Of a stretch of DNA of 64,000 nt, positions 21,171 to 29,597 are shown piece by piece (positions within the stretch are counted from its first letter, which is position 1; every line of letters begins with the position of its first letter). Both the position numbers and the translations under genes were made by a program. The notes under the pieces were generated by a model, which was not told where the DNA came from, did no database searches, and saw nothing but the letters and a program-made list of their open reading frames with translations. The DNA is from Azohydromonas australica DSM 1124 (GTDB lineage: Bacteria > Pseudomonadota > Gammaproteobacteria > Burkholderiales > Burkholderiaceae_C): NCBI RefSeq assembly GCF_000430725.1, contig NZ_KE387214.1:1-64000 (forward strand). The letters run 5' to 3'.

Positions 21171-21530
21171 TCACGCGAGAGGGGGGCGCAGCGGATTGTC
21201 GGGATCACGCTGCGGGATGAAGTGCTGGCAGATGCCGGGCACAAGATCGGGCCCAGATTGGGTCAACGACGTGGACCAGTCCAGCAAAGCCATCGACCAG
21301 CCGTGGCCCTGGCATGTCGAGCAGTCGGCGCCGCAGGACCAGTCCGCAGCGCCGTCGTCGGAAGCGTCACGATCCATGGCTGCCGCTGCGACCTCGTGCA
21401 CGTGCTCGTGGTGGCCGAAATGCGCTTGGCTGCCGCTCACGCGCTCATGTCCGCAGGCGTTCGCTGCCGCCGCCCAGATCGACTGGAACGGCAGCAACGC
21501 AATCAGCAGGACAAGCACGAAGCGGCGCAT
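21171..21530 (-). CDS. czcI: CzcI-type accessory protein (second copy)
   Basis: 119 residues. The signal sequence MRRFVLVLLIALLPFQSIWAAAANACGHE closely follows that of the copy at 12389-12742, and the His cluster HFGHHEHVHE is conserved. CSTCQGHG replaces CPVCH. As in the first operon it precedes the outer-membrane channel gene, so both operons share the order czcI, channel. Confidence 0.85.
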   Translation of the reverse strand: MRRFVLVLLIALLPFQSIWAAAANACGHERVSGSQAHFGHHEHVHEVAAAAMDRDASDDGAADWSCGADCSTCQGHGWSMALLDWSTSLTQSGPDLVPGICQHFIPQRDPDNPLRPPLA

Positions 21531-21596
21531 TGTGCAAGTGTATCAACACCAATATGCCGGCCTCCCATATATGTCTGCGGCAGGTCGGTTTCCTGG

Positions 21597-21935
21597 TCAG
21601 CTGCCCTGCGTCGTCCACTGTAGGCGCTGCTTTTCCTCGGGGGACTGGCTCAGCCGTTCATGGCGCACCTGCTCACGCGTCTTGGTCTGCGTGGCCGCCG
21701 GGAACGTGTCCAGCGGCGGGCCTTCGCGGACGATCAGGCCCGGTGCGGCTGAGCGCGCGTCGGCTTGCACCTGCGCTCGGGTCGACGTGCTCTGGGCGTG
21801 CTCCGGGTGATAGCTCAAGCCCTGGTCCGTGTTTTCCTGGTGCCATTCGGCATTGGCCATGGCCAGGGCCGGGGCCAGCAGCGCTGCGCCTATCAGCAGG
21901 CCGGTGCAATGGGAGCGGGCTTTCATCAAGCTCAT
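21597..21935 (-). CDS. Small periplasmic protein, TREQV type
   Basis: 112 residues with a signal peptide (ALAMA near residue 26), a variable middle, and a C-terminal KTREQVRHERLSQSP-type helix. The same TREQV(R)xExL motif recurs in the neighbour at 21990-22292, and in DUF4148-type proteins in general. Tandem paralogues upstream of a czc operon suggest stress-related envelope proteins. Function unknown. Confidence 0.55.
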   Translation of the reverse strand: MSLMKARSHCTGLLIGAALLAPALAMANAEWHQENTDQGLSYHPEHAQSTSTRAQVQADARSAAPGLIVREGPPLDTFPAATQTKTREQVRHERLSQSPEEKQRLQWTTQGS

Positions 21936-21989
21936 GAGGTTCTCGAATCTCGAAAAGTGAGGGAGTTGCGTGGGAATCGAAAGGCGTGG

Positions 21990-22292
21990 TCAGGGACCGC
22001 GAAACATCTCCTGCAGGCGCTGCCGTTCAGCGGCGGACATGTTCAGGTACTCGTTGCGTACCTGTTCGCGCGTCTTGCCTGTCGTCGCGCTCGCTGTGCT
22101 TGCCGCGTCCGGCGTGGAGACACCAGCGGCACTGCGACCCCCAGCCCCCGTACTCGTGCTGCCGTGATCGGGCTGGTACCGGTAGCCCTGGTTGTTGTTG
22201 GCCGGTACCCAGGGCGAATCCGCCATGGAAACAGCCGGCGCCAAGAGCACCGCGGACAGGGTCGCGACGGCGGAGAGCTTGCGGGTCTTCAT
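21990..22292 (-). CDS. Small periplasmic protein, TREQV type (paralogue)
   Basis: 100 residues with a signal peptide ending near SMADS. The mature protein has a Gly/Ser/Thr-rich middle and GKTREQVRNEYLNMSAAERQRLQEM at the end. The start has AAAGGAAG eight bases upstream. It is the first leftward gene after the palindrome at 22381-22396, so it may be controlled by CzcR together with divergent czcE. DUF4148-like; function unknown. Confidence 0.6.
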   Translation of the reverse strand: MKTRKLSAVATLSAVLLAPAVSMADSPWVPANNNQGYRYQPDHGSTSTGAGGRSAAGVSTPDAASTASATTGKTREQVRNEYLNMSAAERQRLQEMFRGP

Positions 22293-22380
22293 GAGGTGCT
22301 TCCTTTCGTGACATTGGCCGCTACATCAGCGACCGTGAAAGCACTGTAGAAACCGGACCGGAACACGACGGCGTCACGCA

Positions 22381-22396
22381 GATGACAATTTCGTCA
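22381..22396. promoter_or_regulatory. Palindrome shared with the czcR upstream region
   Basis: ATGAC-6-GTCAT (ATGACAATTTCGTCAT), in the roughly 300-base divergent region between the TREQV gene (22292) and czcE (22601). An identical copy including two more bases (CT) lies at 23707-23722, 35 bases before czcR. Presence in two czc intergenic regions suggests a binding site for CzcR. Nothing else was recognised in this intergenic stretch. Confidence 0.6.
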
Positions 22397-22600
22397 TCTC
22401 CTCTCGGGCCAGGCAAGGCTGTTTCGGACCAACGCCGCGTCGTTCTGCGGTTGATGTGCTGTAGGCATGCCGTCCTGGATTGCAAAACCGTCATCAGTCC
22501 GCACGCCTGTCGTAACCCCGCGCCATTCAAACTGGACGGCGGGATGACGAAAGGGCAAAGGGCCCGCATCGGCTGCATCCCGTGCAACCAGGAGAACAGC

Positions 22601-22945
22601 ATGAGCTTGCGAGCTTTCAGGACGATCACGCTCGTCGGCAGCATGGCGTTGATCGCCAGCGCGGCAATGGCAGCGAATGACGCAAGGCTGTCCAACGGCA
22701 AGTCCATGTACGGAACACCCGTCGATGCCAGGACCGCCATCAAGGAAGTGAATGTCGCCACGACCGGAGCCGTGAACGTGTCATGCGGCGACGTCGTTGC
22801 GTTCCGCAACGCGGACAAGACCTTTGCATGGAAATTCGACGTGATCGGCCACCGCGACGTGGACTTGCAAAGCATCGCTCCGGCAGGCTTCGCCAACAAG
22901 CCGCTGCGCATTCACGTCGCAACCAACGACATGGAGCGCAACTGA
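22601..22945 (+). CDS. czcE: CzcE-type periplasmic metal-binding protein
   Basis: 114 residues from ATG 22601, with GGAG eight bases upstream. A signal peptide (to about AMA) is followed by the mature CzcE pattern: YGTPVDA, VNVSCGDVVAFRNADKTFAWKFDV and a His-containing end. CzcE of Cupriavidus binds copper in the periplasm and is under CzcRS control; placement near czcR here and the shared palindrome fit that. The upstream in-frame start at 22382 is rejected because it would delete the signal peptide. Confidence 0.8.
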   Translation: MSLRAFRTITLVGSMALIASAAMAANDARLSNGKSMYGTPVDARTAIKEVNVATTGAVNVSCGDVVAFRNADKTFAWKFDVIGHRDVDLQSIAPAGFANKPLRIHVATNDMERN

Positions 22946-23168
22946 CTTTCTGAGGGCTGAGCGCCGGCGGCCGCCATGGCGGTCGTGCAGCATGCGCAAT
23001 TCAAGGCCGCCGAACCGCGACGCGTCACTGCAACAAGCTTCACGGTGGTGGCTGGAGCCGTGGGACGTCAGGATGGCGTGCCGGCCGCTTTGAGCCATGG
23101 AGACAGTAGGGCCGCGAATCGGCAACCGCTGCCATCGACAGTTGCCGTCGTGCGCCGCGACTGTTGCG

Positions 23169-23187
23169 CAAGGCTCCATGAGCCTTG
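23169..23187. terminator. Hairpin between convergent genes
   Basis: CAAGGCTC, loop CAT, GAGCCTTG: a perfect 8-base-pair stem located between czcE (ends 22945) and the convergent zinc-ribbon gene (ends 23250). There is no clear T run, so it is a terminator candidate only. The remaining part of this 300-base gap shows nothing recognisable. Confidence 0.4.
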
Positions 23188-23249
23188 AGAATGGCCATGG
23201 CGCAACTGCCCAGCTCAGTTGGTGCAGTTGCTCAGGGCACCGGCCCGGA

Positions 23250-23564
23250 TCAGGGCGCCGGCTTGCCGCACTGGCCGCAAAACCGGCTGCCCACTTGCAA
23301 ACCCTTGCCGCATTGCATGCACGCGACATTCAGCGACGTGCCGCACTGAGGGCAGAACTTGCTGCCGGCGGGGGTGGTCGCGCTGCACTTCAGGCAGGCT
23401 TGGCCCGCAGCAGCCTGCGGCACCGGGGCAAGGACGCAGCGCTGGCCACTGTCGGCAAATGTGCTGGAGTTGTCGTTGCGGCCGTGACGGCCGCCGCTGT
23501 GATGGCCACCACCCTGGTGCTTGCGGCCGTGGTGCCCGTCGAAGAGGCGATCGAAAATTCCCAT
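23250..23564 (-). CDS. Double zinc-ribbon protein
   Basis: 104 residues. The N-terminal part (MGIFDRLFDGHHGRKHQGGG) is Gly/His-rich, and the C-terminal half has four CXXC pairs: CLKC, CPQC, CMQC, CGQC, spaced as two zinc ribbons. No signal peptide, so probably cytosolic. Proteins of this kind are often found near membrane or stress genes; a partner is not evident. It is divergent from czcR and shares its upstream region. Confidence 0.65.
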   Translation of the reverse strand: MGIFDRLFDGHHGRKHQGGGHHSGGRHGRNDNSSTFADSGQRCVLAPVPQAAAGQACLKCSATTPAGSKFCPQCGTSLNVACMQCGKGLQVGSRFCGQCGKPAP

Positions 23565-23706
23565 GCTTCGGATTCCTGTATCTCAAGGTACTTGAACTCC
23601 ACGTTGCCGCCGACAGCCGAAATCGTTGGACGTCAACCAAGGCTGTAGAGACAGCCGCCATGTCGTCACTGTAGGCACCCGTGCTCGACGCTCGGCGAAC
23701 GACAGC

Positions 23707-23722
23707 ATGACAATTTCGTCAT
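23707..23722. promoter_or_regulatory. Palindrome upstream of czcR
   Basis: ATGACAATTTCGTCAT followed by CT, identical to 22381-22398. It lies 35 bases before the czcR start, near where a promoter -35 to +1 region should be, in the divergent region shared with the zinc-ribbon gene. This would fit autoregulation by CzcR. Confidence 0.6.
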
Positions 23723-23756
23723 CTTCCCCAGGACATGAAATGGCGACAATCGCGTC

Positions 23757-24443
23757 ATGCGAATACTGGTGGTCGAGGATGAGAAACGGGTGGCCGAGTA
23801 CCTGCACAAGGGTCTGACCGAGAATGGCTACGCCGTGGACTTGGCGCACAACGGGCCGGACGGCCTGCATCTGGCGCTCGAGGGCAGCTACGACCTGGTG
23901 CTGCTGGACGTGATGCTGCCGGGCATCGACGGCTTTGCCGTGTTGCGCGCCTTGCGGGCAGTGCGTGCCACGCCGGTATTGATGCTCACGGCCCGCGATG
24001 CGGTGGACGACCGTGTGCACGGCCTGCAGCAAGGGGCCGACGACTACCTCGTCAAACCCTTCGCGTTCTCGGAGTTGCTGGCCCGGGTGCAGGCGCTGCT
24101 GCGCCGTGGCACGCAGCAGCACGCGGAGCTGGACGCCAACCGCTTGCGCCTGGCGGACCTGGAGCTGGATCTGGTACGCCGGCGTGCCACCCGAGCTGGG
24201 CAGCGCCTGAACCTCACTGCCAAGGAATTCCTGCTGCTGACCATGCTGCTTCGCCACCGCGGCGAAGTGCTCTCGCGCACCGTCATTGCCGAGCAGGTCT
24301 GGGACATGAATTTCGACAGCGACACCAACGTGGTGGACGTTGCAGTCAGGCGATTGCGCAGCAAGCTCGATGACCCCTTCGAGACGAAGCTGCTGCACAC
24401 CGTGCGCGGCATGGGCTACGTGCTTGAGGACCGTATACCTTGA
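23757..24443 (+). CDS. czcR: OmpR-family response regulator (CzcR)
   Basis: 228 residues. Receiver domain: MRILVVEDEKRVAEYL with the acidic pair, phosphoacceptor Asp in LVLLDVMLPGIDG (about residue 51), Lys in YLVKPF (about 101). C-terminal winged helix: LNLTAKEFLLLTMLLRHRGEVLSR and the VDVAVRRLRSKLDD recognition segment. It would activate czc genes when phosphorylated by the kinase encoded next, whose start overlaps the stop by four bases. Confidence 0.92.
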   Translation: MRILVVEDEKRVAEYLHKGLTENGYAVDLAHNGPDGLHLALEGSYDLVLLDVMLPGIDGFAVLRALRAVRATPVLMLTARDAVDDRVHGLQQGADDYLVKPFAFSELLARVQALLRRGTQQHAELDANRLRLADLELDLVRRRATRAGQRLNLTAKEFLLLTMLLRHRGEVLSRTVIAEQVWDMNFDSDTNVVDVAVRRLRSKLDDPFETKLLHTVRGMGYVLEDRIP

Positions 24444-25798
24444 AGCGGGCGCCGGCGCGGTCGCTGGTATGGCGCCTGTCGGTCTGGTCGGCGCTCCAAA
24501 GCCTAATGGGGCTGACGCTAGTGGCGATGGGGGTCTACCTTGCCACCGCCTGGAGCCTTTCCATCCGGGAGCAAGAGACGCTGGAACAACGCCAGGCCGT
24601 GGTCGAACATCTGATCGAGGAAGCCATTGCCAATGCCGATCTGGTGACATTGCGCCACAAGCTTGACGACTTCTTCGTCAGCACGACGGGCATTGGACTG
24701 CGTCTGGAGCTGCCCGATGGCAAGCCGCTGTACGAGCGCGCGATGCAAGGCAACCACGGTCACACGCGGGCAGCAAGGTTCGAACAGCGTTGGCCATTGG
24801 ATTTCCAGGGCTCAATCCGTGGTGCACTGACGCTGGACACGTCCTTGGACGACAGTTTGCTGGAACGCCTGGCGGCCATCCTGGTGGTCAGCGCGCTGGG
24901 GGGTGCGACGCTGATTTCGCTGACCGGCTCCGTGCTCGTACGCCGCAGCCTCATGCCCGTGTTGGCGCTGTCGCGTCAGATCCGCTCCATCGGGCCTGCC
25001 GGTCTGCACGGACGGCTTGACGGCATTGACCAGCCTGAGGAACTGCAACCCGTTGTGGAGCAGTTCAATGCACTGCTGCAAAGGCTGGAGCAGGCCTACG
25101 CGCAGCTCGAAGCGTTCAACGCTGACGTGGCCCATGAGCTGCGCACGCCTTTGGCGGCGCTCATCGGCCACAGCGAGGTTGCCCTGAGCCGGCATCGCTC
25201 CGTGCAGGAATTGCAGGAAGTCATCGGGAACAACCTCGATGATCTGCGGCGGCTCTCGGGCATCGTCAACGACATGTTGTTCCTGTCCAAGGCGGACCGC
25301 GGTGCCAGGGCACGCCGCCTGCCCCTACCCAGCGTTGCGAGGATCGTCAACGAAGTTGTGGAGTTTCATGACGCGGCACTGCACGAAGCCGGTCTCCAGG
25401 TCCGGCTGACGGGCGATGCCTCGGGCGCTTTCGACGCGGCGTTGCTACGCCGTGGGCTGTCCAACCTGCTGGCCAACGCCACCCGCTATGCCAGCCCGGG
25501 CTCCACCGTGGAGGTGGACATCACAATGCCTTCCCATGACCTCCTGCAGCTGGTCGTGAGCAACACGGGCAAGGACATTGGGCGCGAGCACCTGCCTCGC
25601 CTGTTCGATCGCTTCTACAGGGTGGAAGCGTCGCGCGAGCACAGCGACGTCAATCATGGCCTGGGATTGGCCATCGTGGCCGCAATCGCGCGAATGCATG
25701 ACGGCCAGACCTTCGTGGACTCCCATTCCGGCCGTACAAGCATAGGCCTTCGCCTGCCCGCTATAGCGGTAGCGAGCTCACCAAGTCGCCAGCTTTGA
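24440..25798 (+). CDS. czcS: Heavy-metal sensor histidine kinase (CzcS)
   Basis: 452 residues. Two TM segments (about 10-35 and 145-170) bracket a periplasmic sensor region of about 110 residues; HAMP-like linker follows; H-box NADVAHELRTPLAALIGHSEVAL; N-box NLLANATRYASPGS; and GLGLAIVAAIARMH as the G2 box. Senses periplasmic Zn, Co or Cd in the CzcS family. Overlap with czcR (ATGA) gives coupled synthesis. Confidence 0.92.
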   Translation: MKRAPARSLVWRLSVWSALQSLMGLTLVAMGVYLATAWSLSIREQETLEQRQAVVEHLIEEAIANADLVTLRHKLDDFFVSTTGIGLRLELPDGKPLYERAMQGNHGHTRAARFEQRWPLDFQGSIRGALTLDTSLDDSLLERLAAILVVSALGGATLISLTGSVLVRRSLMPVLALSRQIRSIGPAGLHGRLDGIDQPEELQPVVEQFNALLQRLEQAYAQLEAFNADVAHELRTPLAALIGHSEVALSRHRSVQELQEVIGNNLDDLRRLSGIVNDMLFLSKADRGARARRLPLPSVARIVNEVVEFHDAALHEAGLQVRLTGDASGAFDAALLRRGLSNLLANATRYASPGSTVEVDITMPSHDLLQLVVSNTGKDIGREHLPRLFDRFYRVEASREHSDVNHGLGLAIVAAIARMHDGQTFVDSHSGRTSIGLRLPAIAVASSPSRQL

Positions 25799-25952
25799 CA
25801 CGAGCCTCACCCAGTACCGATGGGTCGCTGCCGTCGTTGCCCATCATCGCCCGCGCACTGGCGCTGGCGCGGTCCGAACCACATCAAAGGTCGTCACAAC
25901 AGCGCCAAAGGCGGCCGTCACGGACGGCAGTGTATCGCGCGGGCTGGAACTA

Positions 25953-26078
25953 CCCCATGCCAGCCAGGGCCACGGCCGCGCCAGCCCCGTCCCAGGCCGG
26001 CGGACGGAGTTGATCGACGGCCCACAGCCACAGCAGCGCCACGTCGATGTAGGCGCCGCCGTAAGCCGCATAGACGCG
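25953..26078 (-). pseudogene. ynfA: YnfA/UPF0060 membrane protein, C-terminal remnant
   Basis: Minus-strand frame reads RVYAAYGGAYIDVALLWLWA, then VDQLRPPAWDGAGAAVALAGMG and a stop, followed in frame by FQPAR. YnfA-family proteins end with this pattern (RVYAAYGG.YI...LWLW...P..WD..GA...L.G...FQPR), but the first 60 or so residues are absent and a stop interrupts the last few. So only about 42 codons remain. The rest of the 25799-26250 region shows no other gene. Confidence 0.7.
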
Positions 26079-26255
26079 AACCTGGGAGAAGCGGTCCGCG
26101 AAGCGCTGGGCGTGGTCACTCCAAGGTTGCGGCCACTGCCGCGTGGGGCCTGCGCACCTGGGATGCCGTGCCCGGCGCTTGGCGTTGCGCCGCAGATTCA
26201 CATGCGCACGCTGGACGCCGGCCTGCATGTCCCTGAGGCACCTGGGCACCTGTCC

Positions 26256-26286
26256 TTGACTCTGCAGCGGCTACAGGGTTTGCAAT
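26256..26286 (+). promoter_or_regulatory. CadR/PbrR-type promoter of the P-type ATPase gene
   Basis: TTGACT at 26256-26261, 19-base spacer with a GGCTACAGGGTT half, TGCAAT at 26281-26286, and the ATPase ATG 27 bases later. The spacing and sequence match the promoters at 12869-12899 and 31567-31597, which supports shared control by the two CadR/PbrR paralogues. Confidence 0.8.
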
Positions 26287-26313
26287 CCAGCCTGAAGCAA
26301 GCATCGAACCCTC

Positions 26314-28785
26314 ATGGACAAGACCAACGTTTCCTCCTGCCAAGGTCACTGCGGCTGCTCCGCAGCGGCTGCGGTGCCAGCCGCACCTGCGCTTCGCGTC
26401 TCGCGCTACCGCATCGACAACATGGACTGCCCCACCGAGGAGGCGCTCATCCGCGACCGCCTGGGCCGGGTCGAGGGCGTGCAGCAGCTCGACTTCAACC
26501 TGATGCAGCGCACGCTCGACGTGCACCACGCGCTGGCGACGGCGCAGCCTGTCGAGGCGGCCCTGGCTTCCATCGGGATGAAAGCCCAGCCCCGCGACGA
26601 GGCGCAGGCGCGCACCTCGGTGCTGACCATCTCCAAGATGGACTGCCCCACCGAGGAGGCGCTGATCCGCAGCAAGCTGCAGGGCATGCCCGGCATCCTC
26701 GGCCTGGAGTTCAACCTCATGCAGCGCAAGCTCACGCTGCACCACAGCGCCCAGGCGCTGCCGCAGGCGCTGGCGGCGCTGCGCGCCATCGGGCTGGGCG
26801 CCGATGAGCCCGACCCCGGTGCGGCGCTCGCCGGCGCAGCGCGCGACGTGAACGACCTGCCAGGCGAGCGCGAGCCCTGGTGGCCGCTGGCGTTGTCCGG
26901 CGCCGCGGCGCTCGCGGCCGAGGCGGTGGAATGGCTGCAGCCTGACAGCTCGTGGCTGGTGCTCGCGCTCGCGCTCGTGGCCATTGGCAGCGGCGGGCTG
27001 TCCACCTACAAGAAGGGCTGGATCGCGCTGCGCCACCTCAACCTCAACATGAACGCGCTGATGTCCATCGCCGTCACCGGCGCGATGCTCATCGGCCACT
27101 GGCCCGAAGCCGCGATGGTGATGTTCCTCTTCGCGGTGGCCGAGCTCATCGAGGCCAAGTCGCTCGACCGCGCCCGTCACGCGATTCGCGGGCTGCTGGA
27201 GCTGGCACCCGACAAGGCCACCGTGCTGCAGCCCGACGGCAACTGGACGGACGTCCTGGCCTCCAGCGTCGAGCCCGACGCCCAGGTGCGCGTCAAGCCC
27301 GGCGAGCGCATCGCGCTCGATGGCCAGATCGTCTCGGGCCGCTCGACGGTCAACCAGGCGCCCATCACCGGGGAGAGCATCCCCGTGGAGAAGGCTGCGG
27401 GCGACAAGGTCTTCGCCGGCACCATCAACGAGTCCGGCTCCTTCGAGTACCGGGTCACGGCCCGCGCCGGCGACTCCACGCTGGCGCGCATCATCCATGC
27501 CGTGGAGTCGGCCCAGGGTGCGCGCGCACCCACCCAGCGCTTCGTCGACCAGTTTGCGCGCATCTACACGCCGGCCGTCTTCGCCGTGGCACTGGCCGTG
27601 GCCGTGGTGCCGCCGCTGGCTCTGGGCGCCGAGTGGCTGACGTGGGTCTACCGGGCCCTGGTGCTGCTGGTGGTGGCCTGCCCCTGTGCGCTCGTCATCT
27701 CCACCCCCGTGACCATCGTCAGCGGCCTTGCGGCAGCGGCCCGCAAGGGCATCCTCATCAAGGGCGGCGCCTACCTGGAAGCCGGGCGCCGCCTCACGGC
27801 CATCGCCCTGGACAAGACCGGCACGCTCACCCACGGCAAGCCCGAGCAGACCGACGTGGTGGCCCTGGGCGGCGACGAGGGGCCGCTGCGCCGCATCGCC
27901 GCCAGCCTGGCGTCGCGCTCGGATCACCCCGTGTCGCAGGCGATCTCGCGCGCTGCGCGGCGCGACACCCTCCCCGTGCTCGACGTGCAGGCGTTCTCCG
28001 CACTGCCGGGCTACGGCGTGCAGGGCAGCGTGGACGGCACCACGTACCAGCTGTGCAACCCGCGCTGGACAGAGCAGCGCTTCGGCCCCCCTTCGCAGGC
28101 CGAGCAAGCGCGCATGCAGGCGCTGGAGCAGCAGGGCAAGACGCTCGTGCTGCTGAGTGACCAGAGCCGGGTGCTCGCCCTTTTCGCGGTGGCCGACACC
28201 GTCAAGGACAGCAGCCGCAGCGCGGTGGCCGAGATGCAGGCGCTGGGAGTGCGGACCGTGATGCTCACGGGCGACAACCCGCACACGGCCCGCGCGATCG
28301 CGGCGCAGGTGGGCATCGACGACGCCCGCGGCCACCAGCTGCCCGAGGACAAGCTGCGCTTCGTCGAGGAGGCCAGCCGTGGCGGCCAGCACGTGGGCAT
28401 GGTGGGCGACGGCATCAACGATGCGCCGGCACTCGCGCGCGCGGACATCGGCTTTGCCATGGGGGCCGCGGGCAGCGACACCGCCATCGAGACGGCCGAC
28501 GTCGCGCTCATGGACGACGACCTGCGCAAGGTGCCCGCCTTTGTCCGGCTCTCGCGCGCAACCGCCCGCGTGCTCGTGCAGAACATCGTCCTGGCGCTGG
28601 GCATCAAGGCGGTTTTCCTGGTGATGACCTTCACCGGCCAGGCCACGATGTGGATGGCCGTCTTTGCCGACATGGGCGCGAGCCTGCTGGTGGTGTTCAA
28701 CGGCTTGCGGCTGCTGGCCTGGTCGGACCGTTCACCAGCGCCTGGCGCCGCCGCACCGGAGCGGCTTTCGCCAGCAGCACGGTGA
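26314..28785 (+). CDS. cadA: P1B-2-type Cd/Pb/Zn-exporting ATPase
   Basis: 823 residues. Exports divalent soft metals from the cytoplasm. Seen: a Cys/His start (CQGHCGC), two HMA domains each with MDCPTEEALIR (about 37 and 109), TM block, TGES near 353, CPC at about 456-458, DKTGTLTHG with the phosphorylated Asp near 500, SDHP near 545, GDGIND near 705. CPC with an Asp-containing last TM (AVFADMGASLLVVFNGLRLL) matches P1B-2 pumps such as CadA, ZntA and PbrA. Neighbours pbrT and pbrR suggest lead as one substrate, so pbrA is an alternative name. Confidence 0.9.
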   Translation: MDKTNVSSCQGHCGCSAAAAVPAAPALRVSRYRIDNMDCPTEEALIRDRLGRVEGVQQLDFNLMQRTLDVHHALATAQPVEAALASIGMKAQPRDEAQARTSVLTISKMDCPTEEALIRSKLQGMPGILGLEFNLMQRKLTLHHSAQALPQALAALRAIGLGADEPDPGAALAGAARDVNDLPGEREPWWPLALSGAAALAAEAVEWLQPDSSWLVLALALVAIGSGGLSTYKKGWIALRHLNLNMNALMSIAVTGAMLIGHWPEAAMVMFLFAVAELIEAKSLDRARHAIRGLLELAPDKATVLQPDGNWTDVLASSVEPDAQVRVKPGERIALDGQIVSGRSTVNQAPITGESIPVEKAAGDKVFAGTINESGSFEYRVTARAGDSTLARIIHAVESAQGARAPTQRFVDQFARIYTPAVFAVALAVAVVPPLALGAEWLTWVYRALVLLVVACPCALVISTPVTIVSGLAAAARKGILIKGGAYLEAGRRLTAIALDKTGTLTHGKPEQTDVVALGGDEGPLRRIAASLASRSDHPVSQAISRAARRDTLPVLDVQAFSALPGYGVQGSVDGTTYQLCNPRWTEQRFGPPSQAEQARMQALEQQGKTLVLLSDQSRVLALFAVADTVKDSSRSAVAEMQALGVRTVMLTGDNPHTARAIAAQVGIDDARGHQLPEDKLRFVEEASRGGQHVGMVGDGINDAPALARADIGFAMGAAGSDTAIETADVALMDDDLRKVPAFVRLSRATARVLVQNIVLALGIKAVFLVMTFTGQATMWMAVFADMGASLLVVFNGLRLLAWSDRSPAPGAAAPERLSPAAR

Positions 28786-28977
28786 TTGCGCCGGCCGGCC
28801 CGCGCCGGCCCACCCCTGGTGCAGGAGCGCTTGGATGGACAGCTTGCGGGCTTGACGGGCATCAATGCGCTGGACGGGATCAGGTCAAGAATCTTCCAAG
28901 CATTCCGCCAAGAGCGGTGTCGAGGCTTGGGCAGTCATCAGCCAGGCCAATTGCGTTCGTGACCCTGGAGGTCCGTG

Positions 28978-29511
28978 ATGAACAAGCGAGTTCTTGCCAT
29001 GGCAGTTGCCGCAGCGCTGGTCTTGCCGGCATGCGCACAGCAAGGGGGGGCACCCAGCGGCAGCACACAGGCTCAGCCTGCGGCGCCCAATCCGGCCGAG
29101 TTCGACAAGCAGATGGCCCAGGTGCAGGCGCAGATGCGCCAGATGCAGGCGCAGATGGAGCGCATCCGCTCCACGCAGGACCCCCAGGAGCGCCAGAAGC
29201 TGATGCAGGAGCACTGGAGCAGCATGCAGGCCGCCATGACCGCGATGCACTCGATGTGGGGACCCGGTGGCGCCATGGCCTGCTGCATGGGCGGCGCGGG
29301 CAACATGACGGGTGGCCCCGGGATGATGCGCGGCCCGATGATGGGCTGGGACCACATGCGCGGCTACTACTCCAGCCTCACGCCCGAGCAGATTCGCCAG
29401 CGCCAGTACATGACGGACCAGTACATGCCGATGCAGCAGATGATGATGGACCACATGATGTGGCACCAGCAGTGGATGATGAATCCGCCGGCTGCCGCAC
29501 CGGCGAAGTAG
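28978..29511 (+). CDS. Met-rich lipoprotein
   Basis: 177 residues from ATG 28978 (GGAGG eight bases upstream; a GTG directly before it is also possible). Signal peptide with lipobox ALVLPACA. Mature protein: heptad-like Gln/Met helix (about 40-85), then a Met/His/Gly-rich region with repeated MM, HMM and MMGWDHM motifs. Such Met clusters bind soft metals. It lies 190 bases after the ATPase and probably scavenges exported metal in the envelope. No named family recognised. Confidence 0.65.
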   Translation: MNKRVLAMAVAAALVLPACAQQGGAPSGSTQAQPAAPNPAEFDKQMAQVQAQMRQMQAQMERIRSTQDPQERQKLMQEHWSSMQAAMTAMHSMWGPGGAMACCMGGAGNMTGGPGMMRGPMMGWDHMRGYYSSLTPEQIRQRQYMTDQYMPMQQMMMDHMMWHQQWMMNPPAAAPAK

Positions 29512-29522
29512 CCAGGAAGGAC

Positions 29523-29572
29523 GGCCGCCGCTGGCGGCCACGCGCCCGGCAGTGCGCTGCGCCTGCCCGGGC
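29523..29572. terminator. Bidirectional terminator-like hairpins
   Basis: Two inverted repeats between convergent genes: GGCCGCC-gct-GGCGGCC (29523-29539, perfect 7-bp stem), then CGCCCGGCAG paired with CTGCCCGGGCG (about 29542-29572, one bulge). No T run is evident, so function is inferred from position. Confidence 0.4.
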
Positions 29573-29597
29573 GACGAGGTTCCCTGGCTGCGGCTAC

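Noticed and set aside
22382..22600. Upstream extension of czcE to 22382
   Set aside because: It would start inside the palindrome and bury the signal peptide; ATG 22601 has a ribosome-binding site.
26116..28392. Minus-strand open frame of about 750 codons opposite the P1B-2 ATPase
   Set aside because: Shadow frame over all conserved ATPase motifs. Its first codons were useful only because they overlap the ynfA remnant region in another frame.
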